Part shown: positions 35,173-42,404 of the stretch, piece by piece
Layout: each line of letters opens with the position of its first letter
Position numbering within the stretch: the first letter of the stretch is position 1
NCBI RefSeq assembly: GCF_025869515.1
Contig: NZ_JAOZVR010000090.1
Location: 1-50,348, forward strand
DNA: 50,348 nucleotides
Direction: 5' to 3'
From: Ferrovibrio sp.
Lineage (GTDB): Bacteria; Pseudomonadota; Alphaproteobacteria; Ferrovibrionales; Ferrovibrionaceae
Notes under the pieces: model-generated
Told to the model about the DNA's origin: nothing
Databases searched by the model: none
The model's input: the letters and a program-made list of their open reading frames with translations, nothing else
Translations under genes and position numbers: made by a program

Positions 35173-35901
35173 TCAGGGCTGTTTTTCCATCACTACCATC
35201 ATGCGAAACCCCAAGAGCCGCCCCAGAAGCGGTTCCAGCTTCGCCTCAAGTGCGAGAAGAGGCCGGGCAAAGGCTGCCGGCAACAGACTCCAACGCTGAA
35301 AACCACCAGACAACGGATAGGCCCATAAATCGAACCAGCTTCGCTTGGCCATCACCATTCCGGGGAACATTTCAGCCAGGCGGCGTTGATGGGTGACGAA
35401 CACCAGATGGGGCAAAGCCATATTCGCGTCAGCCGGATCCGGACCGGTCTGCGGTCCGTCGGCAAAGGGATCGACGCGCATGATCATATCCTCGTGGTGA
35501 AACAGCTTGAGGATCGGCACGCTTACCGGCGTCACCGCCGGTTCAATCATGATCAACCTTCCACCCGGCTGCAGCACCCTGAAGACCTCGCGCAGAAATG
35601 CGGTCGGATACGCCAAGTGATGGAAAACATCGATCATTACCAGATTGGCAATGGCGCCGTCACGAAAAGGTAGGGAATGGGCGTCGCCGACCACATCGAT
35701 CCAGGGCGTCGTCACGATGTCCATGCCGATGCAATCAGATAGGCCGGCACGCAGGTGCCCCGACCCAGCCCCAATCTCGAGCGTTCGTCCTGGCCTGCAG
35801 GCCTGGCGGATGCGATGGTGATAGGCTGTGTAAACAGCTCGCAGTACCGGCTTGCCCTCCCACGCGGAACGTTGCTGCGTCGATGATGTGGCAATGGTCA
35901 T
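35173..35901 (-). CDS. Class I SAM-dependent methyltransferase
   Basis: The 242-residue protein has the SAM-binding motif LEIGAGSGHLRAG (residues about 41-53), then VVGDAHSLPFRDGAIANLVMIDVFHHL and FRVLQPGGRLIMIEP, which is the Methyltransf_11 pattern. The substrate is unknown. The C-terminal part is basic and hydrophobic. The start ATG 35901 has no strong ribosome site. Base composition is lower in GC than the flanking genes, and it lies just after tRNA-Gln, so recent acquisition is possible. Confidence 0.85.
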   Translation of the reverse strand: MTIATSSTQQRSAWEGKPVLRAVYTAYHHRIRQACRPGRTLEIGAGSGHLRAGLSDCIGMDIVTTPWIDVVGDAHSLPFRDGAIANLVMIDVFHHLAYPTAFLREVFRVLQPGGRLIMIEPAVTPVSVPILKLFHHEDMIMRVDPFADGPQTGPDPADANMALPHLVFVTHQRRLAEMFPGMVMAKRSWFDLWAYPLSGGFQRWSLLPAAFARPLLALEAKLEPLLGRLLGFRMMVVMEKQP

Positions 35902-35940
35902 ACCGGCTGAGTCCGAACCAGCAAGATCAGTAACATGTTA

Positions 35941-36726
35941 TTATTGCCTTGACTGCCACAGCCGGCGTGGATCAACACCGCTCGGCCAGCGCATCAGCAG
36001 GAAAAATGCGAACCCGAGCAGCGGCCAGTAAAACCACATCCGGCCGGGACTGGTCAGCAGGTTAACGATCAGCAGGAATGCGGCCAACACACCAAGCTTC
36101 CAGGCTTGCCCGCGCCATTTTGCAATCGCTGCATCAGCATCGGATTCTAGGCCACTACCCGGCATCTGCACAGGCGCGGGTCGCGCTATGCCAGGCGAAA
36201 TCTGCACGCGATAGGCCGCAACCGGCTCGGCGATATTCTTGATTTCGCGGTCACCGAGGAAATCGAAGCCGATATCCAGTTTCTTGCGCACCTGCTCGAA
36301 GACCGTGCCGGAGATGCAGATGCCACCCGGCTCCGCCAGCGACTCCAAGCGTGCGGCGATATTCACGCCCTCGCCATAGATATCGCTACCCTCGATCATC
36401 ACGTCACCGAGATTGATGCCGATGCGGAACCACATGGGCGGCATAGCGGGATCTTCGGCATTGCGCGTGGCGAGGCGGCGCTGGGTTTCCACGGCACAGA
36501 AGACGGCCTCCACCGGCGAACCGAATTCGGCCACCAGCCCGTCGCCCCAGGTGTTGATCAGGCGGCCATGATGGCGCCCGATCAGATCCACCATGATCTC
36601 GCGATACTGCTTCAGCCGCGTGACCGTGCCGACCTCATCGCGCTCGACCAGCGCGCTGTAGCCCTGCACATCGGCGCAGAAGATCGTGATCAGTTTGCGA
36701 CGGATACCTGAAGCCTGGTCGGTCAT
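35941..36726 (-). CDS. Class III adenylate/guanylate cyclase with C-terminal membrane anchor
   Basis: The 261-residue protein has a cyclase catalytic domain (about residues 12-185) with the metal Asp19 in FCADVQGYS and Asp62 in NTWGDGLVAEF, and IYGEGVNIAARLE in the second half. The C-terminus has two hydrophobic helices (about 215-255) that anchor it to the membrane. Most members make cAMP, but the nucleotide cannot be fixed from sequence. Starts at MTDQASGIRR. The 226 bases to the divergent dehydrogenase contain no gene. Confidence 0.85.
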   Translation of the reverse strand: MTDQASGIRRKLITIFCADVQGYSALVERDEVGTVTRLKQYREIMVDLIGRHHGRLINTWGDGLVAEFGSPVEAVFCAVETQRRLATRNAEDPAMPPMWFRIGINLGDVMIEGSDIYGEGVNIAARLESLAEPGGICISGTVFEQVRKKLDIGFDFLGDREIKNIAEPVAAYRVQISPGIARPAPVQMPGSGLESDADAAIAKWRGQAWKLGVLAAFLLIVNLLTSPGRMWFYWPLLGFAFFLLMRWPSGVDPRRLWQSRQ

Positions 36727-36952
36727 AGGCGCATCTTGGGGCGGCCCTTTGCGGATTTCCGCCAAGCTTATACGGAACCGGCGCTGCAATAAAGGCCGCG
36801 TGAACCTGTCTGTAACCGTGCGCACACCCGGCCCCGGCGCCATGTATGGCCAATCCATGCCATTTTTTGCGATGCCAGCCGGGTTGATCTGCCTCAAGGC
36901 CGTTACGGCATAGCTGCCTATTCTGCGCCCATCCGGTCAGGAGATACAGGTC

Positions 36953-37981
36953 ATGACGCAGATGATGAAGGCCGCAGTGGTGCGGGAATTCGGCAGGCCG
37001 CTGATTATCGAGCGGGTTCCGGTGCCGACGCCCGGCCCCGGCGAGGTGCTGGTGCGGATCAGGGCCAGCGGCGTCTGCCATACCGACCTGCACGCCGCCG
37101 ACGGCGACTGGCCGGTGAAACCGAAACTGCCCTTCATTCCCGGCCATGAAGGCGCCGGCATCGTGGCGGCCCTCGGCCCCGGCGTGACAGGACTGAAAGA
37201 AGGCGATCCGGTCGGCATCGCGTGGCTGCACGATGCCTGCGGCGGTTGCGAACACTGCGCCGGCGGTTGGGAAACGCTCTGCGAGCAGCAGCATAACAGC
37301 GGCTATGGCGTGGATGGCACCTTCGCCGACTATGCCATCGGCGCCGCCGCCTATGTCGGCCGCCTGCCCGCAAACCCGGACTTCGCCGCGCTGGCACCGA
37401 TCCTGTGCGCCGGCGTCACCACCTATAAAGGCATCAAGGAAACCGAAGCAAAGCCCGGCGAGTGGATCGCCATTTCCGGCCTCGGCGGCCTCGGCCATAT
37501 CGCCGTGCAATATGCCAAGGCGATGGGCCTGCATGTCGTCGCACTCGACGTGGCCGAGGAAAAGCTGGCCCTGGCACGTACGCTCGGCGCCGATATCGCC
37601 ATCGATGCCCGCGCCCCCGATGCGGCGGCGCAGGTGATCAAGGCGACGGGCGGCGGCGCCCATGGGGTGCTGGTCACGGCGGTATCACCGGTGGCTTTCG
37701 CGCAATCGCTCAGCCTGGTGCGCCGGCGCGGCACGATCAGCCTGGTGGGTCTGCCGCCCGGCACCTTTGCCACCCCGATCTTCGATGTGGTGTTGAAGCG
37801 GATCACGTTGCGCGGCTCCATCGTCGGCGGTCGCAACGACCTGGCCGAGGCGCTGGAATTCGCCGCCGAAGGCAAGGTGAAGGCGCATATCCATCACCGC
37901 AGGCTGGAAGACATCAATGCGATCTTCGCCGACCTCAAGGCCGGCAAGGTGGATGGCCGCATCGTGCTGGATATCGGCTGA
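36953..37981 (+). CDS. Zinc-dependent alcohol dehydrogenase (AdhP-type)
   Basis: The 342-residue medium-chain dehydrogenase has the catalytic zinc ligands Cys42 (GVCHTD), His65-Glu66 (GHEG) and Cys152, the structural zinc Cys96/99/102/110 (CGGCEHC…C), and the NAD-binding GLGGLGH at 176-182. It oxidises primary alcohols or reduces aldehydes. CAGGAG lies 10 bases before the ATG. Its stop is only 3 bases from that of the convergent short-chain dehydrogenase. Confidence 0.93.
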   Translation: MTQMMKAAVVREFGRPLIIERVPVPTPGPGEVLVRIRASGVCHTDLHAADGDWPVKPKLPFIPGHEGAGIVAALGPGVTGLKEGDPVGIAWLHDACGGCEHCAGGWETLCEQQHNSGYGVDGTFADYAIGAAAYVGRLPANPDFAALAPILCAGVTTYKGIKETEAKPGEWIAISGLGGLGHIAVQYAKAMGLHVVALDVAEEKLALARTLGADIAIDARAPDAAAQVIKATGGGAHGVLVTAVSPVAFAQSLSLVRRRGTISLVGLPPGTFATPIFDVVLKRITLRGSIVGGRNDLAEALEFAAEGKVKAHIHHRRLEDINAIFADLKAGKVDGRIVLDIG

Positions 37982-37984
37982 GAC

Positions 37985-38740
37985 CTATTCAGCGTAGACC
38001 ATCTTCACGCTCATGCCGCCATCGACGATCAGGTTCTGGCCGGTGACGAAGCCCGCTTCGGCCAGATAGAGGCAGGCTTCGGCGATATCCTCGGGCGTGC
38101 CGACGCGGCCGACCGCATGCTGCTCGCGGTCTGCCCGCGAATGCTGCGGCGTCCCGGAGCGCGCGGCATACTGCCAGTCGCGCGTTTCGATCCAGCCCGG
38201 ACTGATGCTGTTCACCCGGATGCGCTGCAGTGCCAGGCTCATCGCCATGCCATGGGTAAGCGCGACGATGCCGCCCTTGGAGGCGGTGTATCCCTCGGTA
38301 TCCGGCTCCGACATGAAAGCGCGCGTCGAGGCGATATTGACGATGGCGCCATGGATGTCGCGTTTCGCCATCTCGCGGGCGACCAGCTGCGAACAGAGGA
38401 AGGTGCCGCGCAGGTTAGTGGCGATCACGGCGTCGAAATCCTCCAGCGGCAGCTCGAGGAATGGCTTGCGGATCATGAAGCCGGCATTGTTGACCAGCAC
38501 GGTAGGACACTCGAGGTCGCGGATGGTCTGGGCCAGCCAGGCCTCAACCGATTTCGGGTCGGCCACATCGGTGACGGCGAAACTGGCCCTGGCGCCCTGC
38601 CCGGCCAGCAGGTCGAGCAGTTCGGCGCCGGCATCCGCGGCCCGATCCGCGATCGAGACCGCATAGCCGGCTTTGGCGAAGCGTAGCGCGATGCCACGCC
38701 CGATGCCCTGGGCCCCGCCGGTGATCGCCACGACTTTCAT
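37985..38740 (-). CDS. Short-chain dehydrogenase/reductase
   Basis: The 251-residue SDR has the cofactor motif TGGAQGIGRG at residues 6-15, LVNNAGF, the catalytic Ser in NIAST, and TyrxxxLys in GYTASKGG, plus the C-terminal LIVDGGMSV. Preference for NAD over NADP is not clear. The start MKVVAITGG at 38740 follows GGAGG. It is preceded by a hairpin, so it may have its own promoter and not belong to the upstream operon. Substrate unknown. Confidence 0.87.
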   Translation of the reverse strand: MKVVAITGGAQGIGRGIALRFAKAGYAVSIADRAADAGAELLDLLAGQGARASFAVTDVADPKSVEAWLAQTIRDLECPTVLVNNAGFMIRKPFLELPLEDFDAVIATNLRGTFLCSQLVAREMAKRDIHGAIVNIASTRAFMSEPDTEGYTASKGGIVALTHGMAMSLALQRIRVNSISPGWIETRDWQYAARSGTPQHSRADREQHAVGRVGTPEDIAEACLYLAEAGFVTGQNLIVDGGMSVKMVYAE

Positions 38741-38752
38741 GTCCGCCTCCAT

Positions 38753-38789
38753 TGCGCAGCCAAACGTGCAAACCGCAGTTTGGTTGCGC
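38753..38789. promoter_or_regulatory. Hairpin/operator-like inverted repeat between the two SDR genes
   Basis: GCGCAGCCAAAC (38754-38765) pairs with GTTTGGTTGCGC (38778-38789) across a 12-base spacer, 11 of 12 matching. No T tract follows on the minus strand, so it is less likely a terminator than an operator or leader structure just upstream of the SDR ribosome site. Confidence 0.35.
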
Positions 38790-38800
38790 CACTGGCGCGG

Positions 38801-39598
38801 TCAAGCCGTCGGGCGCGCCTCCAGCAGGCGCCGCACCTTGCGGCCTTTCGCCGCCAGGGCGCGGTCGACCACGCCGGGCAGCAGGCGCTGCAGCCAGACG
38901 AACAGCCGTTCCGGCCCGCGCGGATAAATGGTATCGGCCTCGTTTTCGATCCCGGTCACGATCCGCGCCGCCACGGCGGCCGGCTCGTCCAGCACCATGG
39001 CAAAGGGCGCGACCAGGTCGCTGAACCCGTCGGCCGCCGCCGTGCGGGTGGCACGCGGTGCCGCATAAGTCACGCCGATGCCATCGGTCGCCAGCTCGCG
39101 GCGCAACGCGTCCGACAGGCCGCGCAGGGCGAATTTGCTGGCGCAGTAGGCGGCGAAATACGGATGGCCGATATCGCCGAAGACCGAACCGATATTGACC
39201 ACGCGCGGCCGGTCGGACAGGCGCAGCAGCGGCAGCAGGTCGCGGATCAGCGCAATCGGCGCAGCTACATTGGTGGCAACCAGACGCTGCAGTTCGGCAT
39301 CGCCCAGATCGCTCAGCAGGCCGCTGGCGACGATGCCGGCATTGTTGATCAGGATATCAAGGCCATCATTGCGGCAGGACTCGACGATCATGGCTCGGCC
39401 GGCCGCCGTGGTGATATCGGCAACCACGGTCAGGCTGCGCACGCCGACCGGCAGTTGCATCGCCGTTTCAGCCAGTGCGGCAGCGCGGCGGCCGACCAGG
39501 ATGACGCGGGCGCCACGCGTGGCCAGGGCGACCGCCAGGGCCCGGCCGATGCCGCTGCCGGCACCGGTGATGACGATACTGCGGCCCTCAAGCAGCAT
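38801..39598 (-). CDS. Short-chain dehydrogenase/reductase of the hemolysin-family/AMP-ligase cluster
   Basis: The 265-residue SDR has TGAGSGIGRA at residues 11-20, NNAG, Ser in VNIGSV, and the catalytic Tyr/Lys in FAAYCASKFAL. The extended C-terminus (FVWLQRLLPGVVDRALAAKG) is amphipathic and basic, as in SDRs that act on lipid or membrane-bound substrates. Its start MLLEGRSIVI overlaps the stop of the diiron-oxidase-like gene by 11 bases, so it is in the same operon. It probably reduces a carbonyl or oxidises an alcohol made by the preceding enzymes. Confidence 0.85.
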   Translation of the reverse strand: MLLEGRSIVITGAGSGIGRALAVALATRGARVILVGRRAAALAETAMQLPVGVRSLTVVADITTAAGRAMIVESCRNDGLDILINNAGIVASGLLSDLGDAELQRLVATNVAAPIALIRDLLPLLRLSDRPRVVNIGSVFGDIGHPYFAAYCASKFALRGLSDALRRELATDGIGVTYAAPRATRTAAADGFSDLVAPFAMVLDEPAAVAARIVTGIENEADTIYPRGPERLFVWLQRLLPGVVDRALAAKGRKVRRLLEARPTA

Positions 39599-40265
39599 GA
39601 CTGACCGCGGCATGCCGCGCCTCGATGGTGCTGAACATATCGGCATAGAGTTTATAGACGACGCGCGCGGTTTCGATGATGGCCTCCTGCGCGATGGAAT
39701 CGTCGATGCCGTTCACAAGGTCGCGAAAGAAGGCGACATGCTCCTGATCGAGCGATCCATGCGAGCCGAGATAGCTGAAGCCGCGGCCATCCTGGATGCC
39801 GAGTGCGGTTTTCAGCGTGCCGGCCGCAGCCGTCGCCAGTGCCGCCGACATGCCCTCCAGCACATGCACCATGCCGAGCATGGCATAGGGACTGACATGC
39901 TCGATGGCATAGTAGACATAGGCCACCATCAGCCGGCAGGGCAGATCGCCCTGCCCGGCCCGCACGGCTTCGGCATCGCCGCCCAGCGCGCGGATATCGT
40001 CGAGAATCCATTCCTCGTGACCGCGCTCTTCCTCGATATATTCCAGCAGCGCGTTGATGTAGCGCTGGTCGCGATCGGTGCAGCGCGCCACTGCGGTGCC
40101 GAGCAGGCGGCAGGTATGGCGCACATGGTGATAGGCCTGACCAAGAAAAGCGATATACATGCCGGCCGGCACGCCCTGGCGCAGGGCGCGCTGGATCACC
40201 GGCGTGGCAATGAAGGCATCGCGTTCCGTCCGCGTCTCGGCGAACAGGCGCTCAAAAAACTGCAT
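39588..40265 (-). CDS. TenA/heme-oxygenase-like protein, candidate diiron oxidase
   Basis: The 225-residue all-helical protein looks like the heme-oxygenase-fold group (TenA, PqqC, iron-containing redox enzymes). Candidate metal ligands are in QAYHHVRHT (His46, 47, 50), EYIEEERGHEEW (Glu79, His83) and SHGSLDQEHVAFF (His169, Asp173, His176). That Glu/His pattern resembles heme-oxygenase-like diiron oxidases such as UndA rather than the thiaminase site of TenA, but I cannot place each ligand by structure. It overlaps the ligase stop by 14 bases and the SDR start by 11. Confidence 0.75.
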   Translation of the reverse strand: MQFFERLFAETRTERDAFIATPVIQRALRQGVPAGMYIAFLGQAYHHVRHTCRLLGTAVARCTDRDQRYINALLEYIEEERGHEEWILDDIRALGGDAEAVRAGQGDLPCRLMVAYVYYAIEHVSPYAMLGMVHVLEGMSAALATAAAGTLKTALGIQDGRGFSYLGSHGSLDQEHVAFFRDLVNGIDDSIAQEAIIETARVVYKLYADMFSTIEARHAAVSHAA

Positions 40266-41739
40266 GCTGCATCTCCATGGTTTGCCCGTCATGGGCGGGA
40301 AAGAAATCGGGATACCGCGCGGCGATCTCGCGCCGCCGCGGCCGGCCGTTGGCAGTGAGCAGTCCGGCCGCCGCCAGGCCGTCAGGGGCGATCACAGCGA
40401 TACGGTGCGGGATGGCATAGTCGGGTGCCGCGGCGGCGAGGGTTGCGACCAGGCCTGCAAGCCGCGCCGGATCGGCCTTGCCGAGCCAGGCAGCACCGAG
40501 CGGCGAAGCTTCGAGCAGCACGGCGAGCTGGCCGTCGGGTGCCACCAGCACCACGCAACGCCCGATGCGCGGATCCGCCAGCAGCATGGTTTCCACCCAT
40601 TCCGGCGCGATGTTGCGGCCGTTGGCGGTGACGATCAGGTTGTCTTTGCGACCGGTGACGCGCAGGTAGCCGTCGGCATCCAGGCTGCCAAGATCGCCGG
40701 TATGCCACAGGTCATCGGCGGGTCCGTCGCTGCGGCCGAGATAGCCCTGCGCCACGGCCGGGCCGCGCACCACGATCTCGCCATCGGGCGCGATACTGAC
40801 GGCGCAGCCGGGCAGCGGGCGCCCCACCGTACCGCCGCGCCGGTCGCCTGGGCGGTTCACCGCCACAACGGAACAGCATTCGGTCAGACCATAGCCTTCA
40901 TGCACCGGAATGCCGAGTTCCCAGGCACGGGCCGCGATGCTGTCGGGCACCGCGGCGCCGCCGACCGCGACGAAGCGCAGGCTGTCGGGCACGGCGACCC
41001 GGCCGATCGAGGCCATCATTACCCAGGCTTGCAGCAACTGGGGCACCAGAACCGTGGTGCTGGGCCTCTCGCGCGCCGCCGCCTCGCCGAGGCGCACCGC
41101 GATCTCCGGACCCTGGGCGGCAACCACGGTGGCATCGATGGCGCAGCTGCCACCCACGAGGATCGGCAGATAGATGCCGCAGATGGCTTCCAGCAGCAGG
41201 GCATAGGGCAGCACAGACAGGTGCCGGTCGGCAGCGCCGGCGCCACTGGCCTGCAGCAGCGCGGCGCAACTCTGCCGCATCTGATTGGCGCCAAGCAGCA
41301 CACCCTTGGGCGCGCCGGTCGAACCCGAGGTGTAGACGATGCGAGTGCCACGCATCACGGCCGGCTGCCACGCCGCCTCATCGCGCGGCAGCGGCATGAC
41401 GGCGATGTTGAAGGCCTGCGCCCTTGCCATCTGGTCATCAGCGGCCAATACCGTCGTGATGCCGGCATCGGACAGGATATGCTTCAGCTGCGCATCGGCG
41501 AAGAAATGCGGCAGCGGCACCAGCGTCTTGCCCGCCATCCAGGCGGCGAGATCGGTCACCAGCCAGTCGATGCTGCTGGGCCCCAGCAGGCCGAGCACCG
41601 GCGGCAGGTTCTGCAGCGCGGCGGCAGTGCCGGCAACGCGACGCGCCAGTGCCGCATAGGTGATGCTGCCGCTCTGGTCGCTGAAGGCCTCGCGCTCGGT
41701 CGCGGCAAGGTTGCCGAGTGCCGCCAGCACGTCGCTCAT
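40252..41739 (-). CDS. AMP-dependent acyl/aryl-CoA synthetase-like protein
   Basis: The 495-residue adenylating-enzyme family member has YTSGSTGAPKG at 136-146, YGLTECC at 283-289, TGD at 347-349 and GRKDNLIVTANGRN at 363-376. It should activate a carboxylate as an acyl-AMP. The C-terminal motif that normally has NGK with a catalytic Lys reads TANGRPRRR, with Arg466 in that place, so either the chemistry is weakened, or the family uses Arg, or the acyl-AMP is used directly. MSDVLAALGN starts at 41739 and overlaps the hemolysin-family gene by 4 bases. Confidence 0.85.
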   Translation of the reverse strand: MSDVLAALGNLAATEREAFSDQSGSITYAALARRVAGTAAALQNLPPVLGLLGPSSIDWLVTDLAAWMAGKTLVPLPHFFADAQLKHILSDAGITTVLAADDQMARAQAFNIAVMPLPRDEAAWQPAVMRGTRIVYTSGSTGAPKGVLLGANQMRQSCAALLQASGAGAADRHLSVLPYALLLEAICGIYLPILVGGSCAIDATVVAAQGPEIAVRLGEAAARERPSTTVLVPQLLQAWVMMASIGRVAVPDSLRFVAVGGAAVPDSIAARAWELGIPVHEGYGLTECCSVVAVNRPGDRRGGTVGRPLPGCAVSIAPDGEIVVRGPAVAQGYLGRSDGPADDLWHTGDLGSLDADGYLRVTGRKDNLIVTANGRNIAPEWVETMLLADPRIGRCVVLVAPDGQLAVLLEASPLGAAWLGKADPARLAGLVATLAAAAPDYAIPHRIAVIAPDGLAAAGLLTANGRPRRREIAARYPDFFPAHDGQTMEMQHAVF

Positions 41740-42332
41740 GTGCCTGCCCTCGCCAGCACCGTTTCGGCGCCGCACGGCATGCGCGAGACTTCCAGCCGCT
41801 CTTCGGCCGGCAGGCCTTCCACGGCGCAGACGCGCGGGTCGTTTTCGTAGTAGCGACCCCAGTCCTGCGGGTTGGGGACATGACTGGCACTGGCCGGGCC
41901 GAGATCGGCGATGTCGATGGCGAAACGCCGGGCCAGCCGGCGCAGCCGGTTGGTGGCGGTGAAGACGCCCCAGCGATAGCCGGAATCAAGGCCGATATGG
42001 GCGAAGCCGCGCAGCAGCATGAGCAATGCGCCCGGCCGGCTGGCGGCGACCGAGCCGAGTTCCAGCACGGCTTCGCGCGGCACAGCACGGCCGGCGGCAC
42101 CGGCAATCGCCTGCTCCAGCGGCTGGGTGAGATACTGTTCGGAGAAGAAGCCGGTTTTCGCGTCGCGCAGACCGGCGGCGCAGCGCGGCGCACCGGCATC
42201 GTCGAGCACCACGATCATACGATCTGGGAAGCTTGCGATGCGCGCGCCATATTCCGTGTAGAAGACGGTACGCACCATGGCCTCGACGGCAGGCCGCAGG
42301 GCACTGTCGGGCAGGACAATTTCAAAACGCAT
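41736..42332 (-). CDS. Thermostable hemolysin-family protein (probable GNAT-fold transferase)
   Basis: The 198-residue protein has the family blocks VFYTEYGARIASFPDRMIVVLDD, RDAKTGFFSEQYL and VLELGSVAASRPGA. The pattern (VFxxEYG…FPD…L, then EL-GS) resembles acyltransferase-fold proteins related to autoinducer synthases. No signal peptide is seen, so lysis of cells by this protein is doubtful despite the family name. I chose ATG 42332 over GTG 42338 because GAGG lies 5 bases before the ATG. It heads an overlapping four-gene unit with ligase, diiron-oxidase-like protein and SDR. A tandem CTTAC box lies 47 bases upstream. Confidence 0.8.
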   Translation of the reverse strand: MRFEIVLPDSALRPAVEAMVRTVFYTEYGARIASFPDRMIVVLDDAGAPRCAAGLRDAKTGFFSEQYLTQPLEQAIAGAAGRAVPREAVLELGSVAASRPGALLMLLRGFAHIGLDSGYRWGVFTATNRLRRLARRFAIDIADLGPASASHVPNPQDWGRYYENDPRVCAVEGLPAEERLEVSRMPCGAETVLARAGT

Positions 42333-42378
42333 ACGCACCTCGGCTGGGGCTGTGATGCGTCCTGCGTAAACGCCTGGG

Positions 42379-42404
42379 CTTACAGACGCCTTACGGCGCC
42401 TTAT
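42379..42404. promoter_or_regulatory. Tandem CTTAC response-regulator box before the hemolysin-family operon
   Basis: The plus strand reads CTTACAGACGCCTTACG: two CTTAC half-sites 11 bases apart (42379 and 42390), then a third CTTAT-like element at 42400. The first 17 bases match the box at 45227-45243 at 15 positions. The layout resembles PmrA/QseB-type direct repeats. It lies 47 bases before the start codon of the hemolysin-family gene and overlaps the stop of the kinase gene. Confidence 0.65.

Noticed and set aside
35012..35901. Genomic island or integrated element at tRNA-Gln
   Set aside because: No integrase, no repeat of the tRNA 3' end, and flanking genes look native; only one gene of possibly foreign composition.
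37985..38740. SDR at 37985-38740 as a member of the hemolysin-family operon
   Set aside because: It is separated by 60 bases holding a palindrome, in contrast to the overlapping genes of the cluster; co-transcription is possible but not supported.
41736..42332. A secreted pore-forming hemolysin
   Set aside because: No signal peptide or membrane-inserting segment, and the operon context is enzymatic. Only the family name suggests it.
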